34,372 nt of DNA, taken from the NCBI GenBank assembly GCA_946408595.1, contig CAMJSX010000009.1:1-34372 (forward strand), read 5' to 3'. Below, piece after piece: positions 30,742 to 34,372 of the stretch. Source of the DNA: an uncultured Candidatus Saccharibacteria bacterium (lineage in GTDB: Bacteria; Patescibacteriota; Saccharimonadia; Saccharimonadales; Saccharimonadaceae). Made by a program: the position numbers and the translations under genes. Positions within the stretch are counted from its first letter, which is position 1; every line of letters starts with the position of its first letter. Under the pieces are notes generated by a model. The model searched no databases. It was not told the DNA's origin and saw nothing but the letters and a program-made list of their open reading frames with translations.

Positions 30742-31005
30742 ATGTCTAGGAATTATTGGGATCTGGATGATACATCCAAGCACTGGGACATCGAACGTCA
30801 GCTGAAAGGAATGCTTGAAGGGAGCTATCGCTCCTACAACGGCGTTTACCCCGACAGCGTCGAGGATGTTCACGTCAACTCCGATGGCACCGCCGATGTC
30901 GATCTCTATGGCAAGGACAGCAGCGACCGCAAAGGTCACTACCACTTCCATCTGAGACTCTACCCCGACGGCACCTTCACCCTCATCAACTGCCACAAAA
31001 GGTAA
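30742..31005 (+). CDS. Small uncharacterised protein with unlike codon use
   Basis: 87 residues from the ATG at 30742, which has AAAGGAG 8 bases upstream and TATAAT at 30688-30693. In-frame starts at 30682 and 30733 are less likely: one lies before the predicted -10 and the other touches the ribosome site. The protein is hydrophilic, acidic and rich in Asp, His, Tyr and Ser. Paired strands (VHVNSDGTADVDLYG, then GHYHFHLRLYPDGTFTLINCHKR) suggest a small beta-sheet fold. No family recognised. It is clearly richer in G+C than its neighbours and prefers GAC, GTC and ACC codons, which suggests recent transfer. Confidence 0.7.
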   Translation: MSRNYWDLDDTSKHWDIERQLKGMLEGSYRSYNGVYPDSVEDVHVNSDGTADVDLYGKDSSDRKGHYHFHLRLYPDGTFTLINCHKR

Positions 31006-31016
31006 TCCCCTGCCCT

Positions 31017-31041
31017 GCCCCGTTATACACGGGGCTTTTTT
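31017..31041 (+). terminator. Intrinsic terminator of the small GC-rich gene
   Basis: GCCCCG (31017-31022), loop TTATACA, CGGGGC (31030-31035), then six Ts. Strong and correctly placed 12 bases after the stop. Confidence 0.92.
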
Positions 31042-31687
31042 ATTTACCGAATCTCTTTCGATTAAATTCTTTCTGCACTTTTGCGAAGCTTTCCGGTGTC
31101 TTAGTAATCTCTTCTACTTTCACTAACATCTTCTCAAACGATGGATCTTTAAAATACATCGTCTTCGCCGCATAACCATCTGGTGAATATTTTTCCCGGA
31201 TATGCACCCTCACATCTTCGATTATTTCATCCTCCGAATAATCCGGATGCAATAATTTATTATAATCATACGCCCTTTCTAGCATGCTCTCCACAGTCGG
31301 ATTCCGATCTGCCGATGATACAATCTTCCCGTAAATACTTCTCGGCTCATGGCCAAGCGACGCCCGGTGATCTTCCACCGCTTCTGCCATTGTCTCCACT
31401 TCCTCCGCCGTGAAATTCTCCAACAAAAACTTATCGGCTCGCATCATTTTTGCTGATTCAATATTGTGCGTTTCATTGTCAATCAATCTTCCTAAATCAT
31501 GATAAGCCGCAATTATATACACCATGTCGAGATTCACTCCCGGTGCCTGCTTGGCAAACTCCAAACTACGGTCAATCACCTGTTCGATGTGCCCTCCCGC
31601 ATGGCCACTTAGTTTTTCATATTGTGGCAAAATCCTCGCCTCAATATATTTTCTTACCTTCGCACTAATCTGCTCAACACTACTCAT
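31040..31687 (-). CDS. HD-domain phosphohydrolase
   Basis: 215 residues from the ATG at 31687. The metal ligands of an HD domain are visible: His in HAGGHIEQVI, His-Asp in AAYHDLGR, a His-bearing helix (VEDHRASLG), and a later Asp (VSSADRN). HD proteins hydrolyse phosphate esters such as nucleotides, and this size is like the YedJ/HDIG small family. The start is chosen because its ATG overlaps the stop of the CYTH gene (ATGA), while a TTG five codons upstream has no support. Coupling with CYTH suggests related phosphate chemistry (inference). Confidence 0.85.
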   Translation of the reverse strand: MSSVEQISAKVRKYIEARILPQYEKLSGHAGGHIEQVIDRSLEFAKQAPGVNLDMVYIIAAYHDLGRLIDNETHNIESAKMMRADKFLLENFTAEEVETMAEAVEDHRASLGHEPRSIYGKIVSSADRNPTVESMLERAYDYNKLLHPDYSEDEIIEDVRVHIREKYSPDGYAAKTMYFKDPSFEKMLVKVEEITKTPESFAKVQKEFNRKRFGK

Positions 31688-32274
31688 TTTTCTTTTGCCC
31701 AATCCGGTCTTTCTCCATCAAACAAAATCTTTGGCGTGTGCAAATTCACAGTATCTGTATCAATCCCATAATAATGTTGGTATGTCGTATCTACCGAACC
31801 AAACTTCGCTTGACTCTTAGAAAAACCCAATAAATCAGCCGTCTCCCACACTGACTTTTCGGTTGGTCCTTCCACTTCTATGAACGTTGGAATCCACGGC
31901 CAAGTATCAATGCAAATCTCCACTTCACCATCCTCCGCTTCATACACCCAAGTCTCTCGTAAACTTTCCTGTTCTGCCTTTTCTTCCAAACCACATCCAC
32001 GCATAAATAACACCCCCTTCTCATAATCATCAATTACCACGTTCACTTCTTTTGTACCCATAATTGAATGGTCATCCGCCACGTTTTTATATGTCATCAC
32101 AATCCTGCCACCACCCTCGTCTCGCACCCTCGCAAAACTATGTGGGCCCGTATCAAACACAAACCTCCGCATCAAAACCTCCGGCTTCACTAGTTTCGCC
32201 CCAATTTCAGTAAGCTTTTTCCTCACCTCATTTTTGTTGATATCCAAAAATTGTGCTTCTATCTCGTTATTCAT
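31684..32274 (-). CDS. CYTH-domain protein (class IV adenylate cyclase / thiamine triphosphatase fold)
   Basis: 196 residues forming a triphosphate-tunnel domain. EIEAQFLDI at the N-terminus stands where the family has ExExK; both Glu residues are present but the Lys is replaced by Gln. Further tunnel residues are seen in FARVRDE, VMTYKN, KEVNVVID and EVEICIDTWPWIPTFIEVEGP. Proteins of this fold act on ATP, inorganic triphosphate or thiamine triphosphate; the Gln may alter this. A minus-strand TATAAT (32281-32286) 6 bases before the ATG implies a leaderless message. Overlaps the HD gene by 4 bases. Confidence 0.85.
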   Translation of the reverse strand: MNNEIEAQFLDINKNEVRKKLTEIGAKLVKPEVLMRRFVFDTGPHSFARVRDEGGGRIVMTYKNVADDHSIMGTKEVNVVIDDYEKGVLFMRGCGLEEKAEQESLRETWVYEAEDGEVEICIDTWPWIPTFIEVEGPTEKSVWETADLLGFSKSQAKFGSVDTTYQHYYGIDTDTVNLHTPKILFDGERPDWAKEK

Positions 32275-32280
32275 ACCCTC

Positions 32281-32286
32281 ATTATA
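32281..32286 (-). promoter_or_regulatory. -10 box for the CYTH-HD operon (leaderless)
   Basis: Minus-strand TATAAT ends 6 bases before the CYTH ATG. Confidence 0.6.
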
Positions 32287-32294
32287 CCACCAGT

Positions 32295-32525
32295 TTAAGA
32301 TTGGAGTTCAAAGCGATATTTTTGCTTAACGTCTGGATACTTTTGATGATCAACCCTTGATAGAAACATTTCAAGTGGGCGGGCGTAGAGCTTGCCTTCG
32401 CCGTAAAGTGCTCGGTAGATGACTAACTTTTCGCCGGTTTCGGAATGTTCGCAGATGTCTTCTACTAAATAAAGGTTTCCTTTGAAATGGCGGTAGACGC
32501 CGTGGATTCTTAATTCTCTTTTCAT
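32295..32525 (-). CDS. DUF1653-domain protein
   Basis: 76 residues. [46 protein letters not shown] is the DUF1653 pattern (YxHyKGxxYxVxxxAxhseT, then lVvYrxLYG... wvRPlemF), a small beta-barrel domain of unknown function often appended to other enzymes but here alone. It overlaps the gene upstream by 4 bases (ATGA), so it is read from the rny message. Confidence 0.88.
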   Translation of the reverse strand: MKRELRIHGVYRHFKGNLYLVEDICEHSETGEKLVIYRALYGEGKLYARPLEMFLSRVDHQKYPDVKQKYRFELQS

Positions 32526-32731
32526 TTGGACTCTCTTTCTTCACTGCCGGTTAAATGCCAATGATCACCATATTCACATTTATAAACGCCGAGGCCGGAA
32601 ATACCATGTTCATACTCCGCTACGCGGGCAGCAACTTCGGCTTCGTCACGCGTGGCATAGCAAATTTTCTGGCTCTCGCCGACCCAGCATTTTTTTGGCT
32701 CATATGGTCCAGTGGCAAATTTATTTCGCAT
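32522..32731 (-). CDS. Small uncharacterised protein between rny and DUF1653
   Basis: 69 residues, not recognised. Features are [31 protein letters not shown] and [14 protein letters not shown], with Cys and His residues that might bind zinc. The second part resembles the short YxCxxCxxWHL-type strands of small zinc-binding proteins, but one Cys is missing. The gene overlaps the end of rny by 11 bases and the DUF1653 gene by 4, which supports it as a real, translated gene. Confidence 0.68.
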   Translation of the reverse strand: MRNKFATGPYEPKKCWVGESQKICYATRDEAEVAARVAEYEHGISGLGVYKCEYGDHWHLTGSEERESK

Positions 32732-34238
32732 ATTCTACTGCACGAGTTTCGCGAATCACGTTCACCTTGATGATGCCAGGATAGCTCATCGTGGCTTCAA
32801 TCTTGTTGGCAATATCACGCGCTAGTTTCAAAGCTGACAAATCATCAATTTGTTTTGGTTCAACAATCACACGCACCTCACGACCAGCGGAAATCGCATA
32901 GGCCTTGTCGATACCTGGGAATGAGGTAGCGATATTCTCAAGATCACGCATTCTTTCGGCAAAGTTCTCAGCGGAGATGTTCCTAGCACCTGGGCGTGCT
33001 GCACTCATTGCATCACATATTTTTACGATAATTGCTTCTGGTGTAGTTGGTTCAATATCATCATGATGTGCCGCCATCGCATGCACCACAGGATCAGGCA
33101 TACCATATTTCTTTGCTAATTCTGCACCAATTTCGGCATGTTTCCCTTCAATTTTATGCGTTACAGCTTTACCTATATCATGAAGTAGAGCTGCCGTTTT
33201 AGCAATTCTTTTATCAGCACCAATCTCCTCTGCAATCATGCCAGCCACGTGAGCCATTTCAATGGAGTGGAGCAACACGTTTTGACCATAGGAAGTACGG
33301 AATTTTAACTCACCTAGAAGGTGTACTAATTCACGTGGAATACCTACCAGCCCAACTTCACGCACGGCATCTTCACCGGCTCTTACCACTTCCTTTTCAA
33401 TTTCCTTTTCACCTTTTTCGACAGACTCTTCAATGGAAGCTGGATTAATGCGACCATCCTTCATCAAACGCTCAAGAGCATATCTTGCTACTTGGCGACG
33501 AATTGGATCAAATGAAGAAAGCACTACCATGCCTGGAGTATCATCCACCATAATATCTACACCAGTAGCTCTTTGCAAAGCTTGAATATTACGGCCTTCC
33601 TTACCAATAATGCGGCCCTTCATATCGTCATCCGGAAGCTTCAGGGCGGTCACAGTACGATCAGCGGTGACTTCTGAAGACATTCTTTCCATAGCTGTAA
33701 GCAACACCGCCTGTGCGGTCTCGTCAATATCGTGCTTAATTTCCTTTTGTTCTTTCGCCACCAAATTCACCAAATCTTCCTTAATATCGTTCTCGGTCAT
33801 TTTCATGAGTTTATCACGAGCATCGGCTTTGGAGAGACCAGCGATTTTCTCTAGTTTCTCGTGTTGCTTTTCGCGGATGTCACGAATCTCATTTTTAAGA
33901 GTTTCAATTTCCTTTTCTTCGCGAGTTAGTTTCTCGGATTTCTTTTCGAGTTGATCTAGCTTAGCATCTAAAGTCGTTTCGCGCTCAGCTAAACGATTCT
34001 CCGTTTTTTTCCATTCTTTGCGGCGTTCGTTTTCCTCGGCTTGACTCTTTTCAGCTACTTCAGTAGCTTCTTTTTTAGCAGCCAGAACGATGTCCGAAGC
34101 TTCCCGCTTCGCCTTTCTGACTAGATCTTCTGCTTTGTCTTTGCCACCTTTTTCATTTTTCTTGTTGTAGGCAAAAAGACCTCCCGCGCCAACTGTCAAA
34201 CCGACAATCGCGGCAATAATTGGGATTGCAATTTCCAT
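32721..34238 (-). CDS. rny: Ribonuclease Y
   Basis: 505 residues, the usual length. RNase Y is a membrane-bound endoribonuclease that starts mRNA decay. In order: an N-terminal membrane helix (about 3-23), a long charged coiled coil to about 150, a KH RNA-binding domain (LPDDDMKGRIIGKEGRNIQALQRATG), and an HD domain with ALLHDIGKAVTH and HAMAAHHDD. The C-terminal region ends [20 protein letters not shown], typical of the family. AAAGGGAG precedes the ATG. A leader of about 75 bases separates it from the -10 at 34324-34329. The two small genes downstream overlap it and are probably co-transcribed. Confidence 0.97.
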   Translation of the reverse strand: MEIAIPIIAAIVGLTVGAGGLFAYNKKNEKGGKDKAEDLVRKAKREASDIVLAAKKEATEVAEKSQAEENERRKEWKKTENRLAERETTLDAKLDQLEKKSEKLTREEKEIETLKNEIRDIREKQHEKLEKIAGLSKADARDKLMKMTENDIKEDLVNLVAKEQKEIKHDIDETAQAVLLTAMERMSSEVTADRTVTALKLPDDDMKGRIIGKEGRNIQALQRATGVDIMVDDTPGMVVLSSFDPIRRQVARYALERLMKDGRINPASIEESVEKGEKEIEKEVVRAGEDAVREVGLVGIPRELVHLLGELKFRTSYGQNVLLHSIEMAHVAGMIAEEIGADKRIAKTAALLHDIGKAVTHKIEGKHAEIGAELAKKYGMPDPVVHAMAAHHDDIEPTTPEAIIVKICDAMSAARPGARNISAENFAERMRDLENIATSFPGIDKAYAISAGREVRVIVEPKQIDDLSALKLARDIANKIEATMSYPGIIKVNVIRETRAVEYAK

Positions 34239-34323
34239 ATACTCCCTTTCTAATTGTTTTTGTCGATATTTTTCTTATACCAACGGGTTAACAAATAACA
34301 TCAAATTTAAATTTCCACTATCT

Positions 34324-34329
34324 ATTATA
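34324..34329 (-). promoter_or_regulatory. -10 box for rny
   Basis: Minus-strand TATAAT gives rny a leader of about 75-80 bases, longer than most in this window. Confidence 0.5.
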
Positions 34330-34334
34330 CCACG

Positions 34335-34370
34335 AAAATGCAAAAACAAAAATCCTTATGATTGCATTTT
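34335..34370. terminator. Possible terminator at the right edge
   Basis: AAAATGCAA (34335-34343) and TTGCATTTT (34362-34370) form a 9-bp stem around an 18-base loop. On the minus strand the stem ends in four Ts, and a gene beyond the right edge could end here. Weak because the loop is long. Confidence 0.35.
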
Positions 34371-34372
34371 TT

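Noticed and set aside
6808-32274. Alternative genetic code with UGA as Gly
   Set aside because: TGA ends pta, the HAD-like gene and the CYTH gene at sensible positions, with overlaps typical of real stops; no gene has internal TGA.

Overview
The window reads as a chromosomal segment of an ultrasmall Candidate Phyla Radiation bacterium, most likely a Saccharibacteria (TM7) relative. This is inferred from gene content and style: short intergenic gaps, compact proteins, a pilin-like protein, bPH2, CYTH, LiaF-like and TfoX-N small proteins, and many genes that start only 6-8 bases after a TATAAT box. TGA is used as a stop (pta, the HAD-like gene, the CYTH gene), so the UGA=Gly code of Gracilibacteria and Absconditabacteria does not apply.

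Layout. 1-1651 (-) is the N-terminal part of a secreted surface protein (signal peptide, InlB-type repeat, BspA/DUF285 repeats) that runs off the left edge. 1752-3683 holds tRNA-Arg(CCG), a YgjV-like membrane protein, tRNA-Met(CAT), a type IV pilin-like protein and a bPH2 membrane protein. 3701-6789 has ruvB and, divergent from it, dnaK under two CIRCE (HrcA) operators. 6808-10205 (+) carries a short phosphotransacetylase overlapping glmM, then a GNAT acetyltransferase and an APH-type kinase. 10186-15996 (-) is a surface glycan block: glmS, polyprenyl-phosphate sugar transferase, GT4 glycosyltransferase and an O-antigen ligase/polymerase-like protein. GlmM and GlmS together supply glucosamine-phosphate for UDP-GlcNAc and hence for peptidoglycan and glycan.

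16160-22502 is a run of small membrane, zinc-ribbon, TfoX-N, DUF362, CmpB-like and unknown proteins with tRNA-Lys(CTT). 22557-29628 is an AT-rich accessory block that looks like a defence island. It contains an unknown membrane protein, a type III restriction-modification operon (small HTH regulator, Mod, Res), a divergent Mrr-like type IV endonuclease, and a GIY-YIG/T5orf172-like protein followed by a YoeB/Txe-like toxin. That last pair is preceded by about 300 bases of low-complexity, apparently non-coding DNA with its own promoter and an intrinsic terminator. 29629-34238 returns to small housekeeping genes (HAD-like, MBL-fold, CYTH, HD, DUF1653) and ends with RNase Y.

Most notable are: a 120-bp, GC-rich, nearly palindromic element read in frame inside the O-antigen ligase gene; leaderless promoters throughout, including one palindromic -10 shared by two divergent genes only 22 bp apart; a type III R-M operon and an Mrr-type nuclease sharing overlapping -35 boxes; and the nuclease-toxin pair that lacks a recognisable antitoxin but sits behind a putative structured RNA. 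All family names come from motif recognition by eye; no database search was run.
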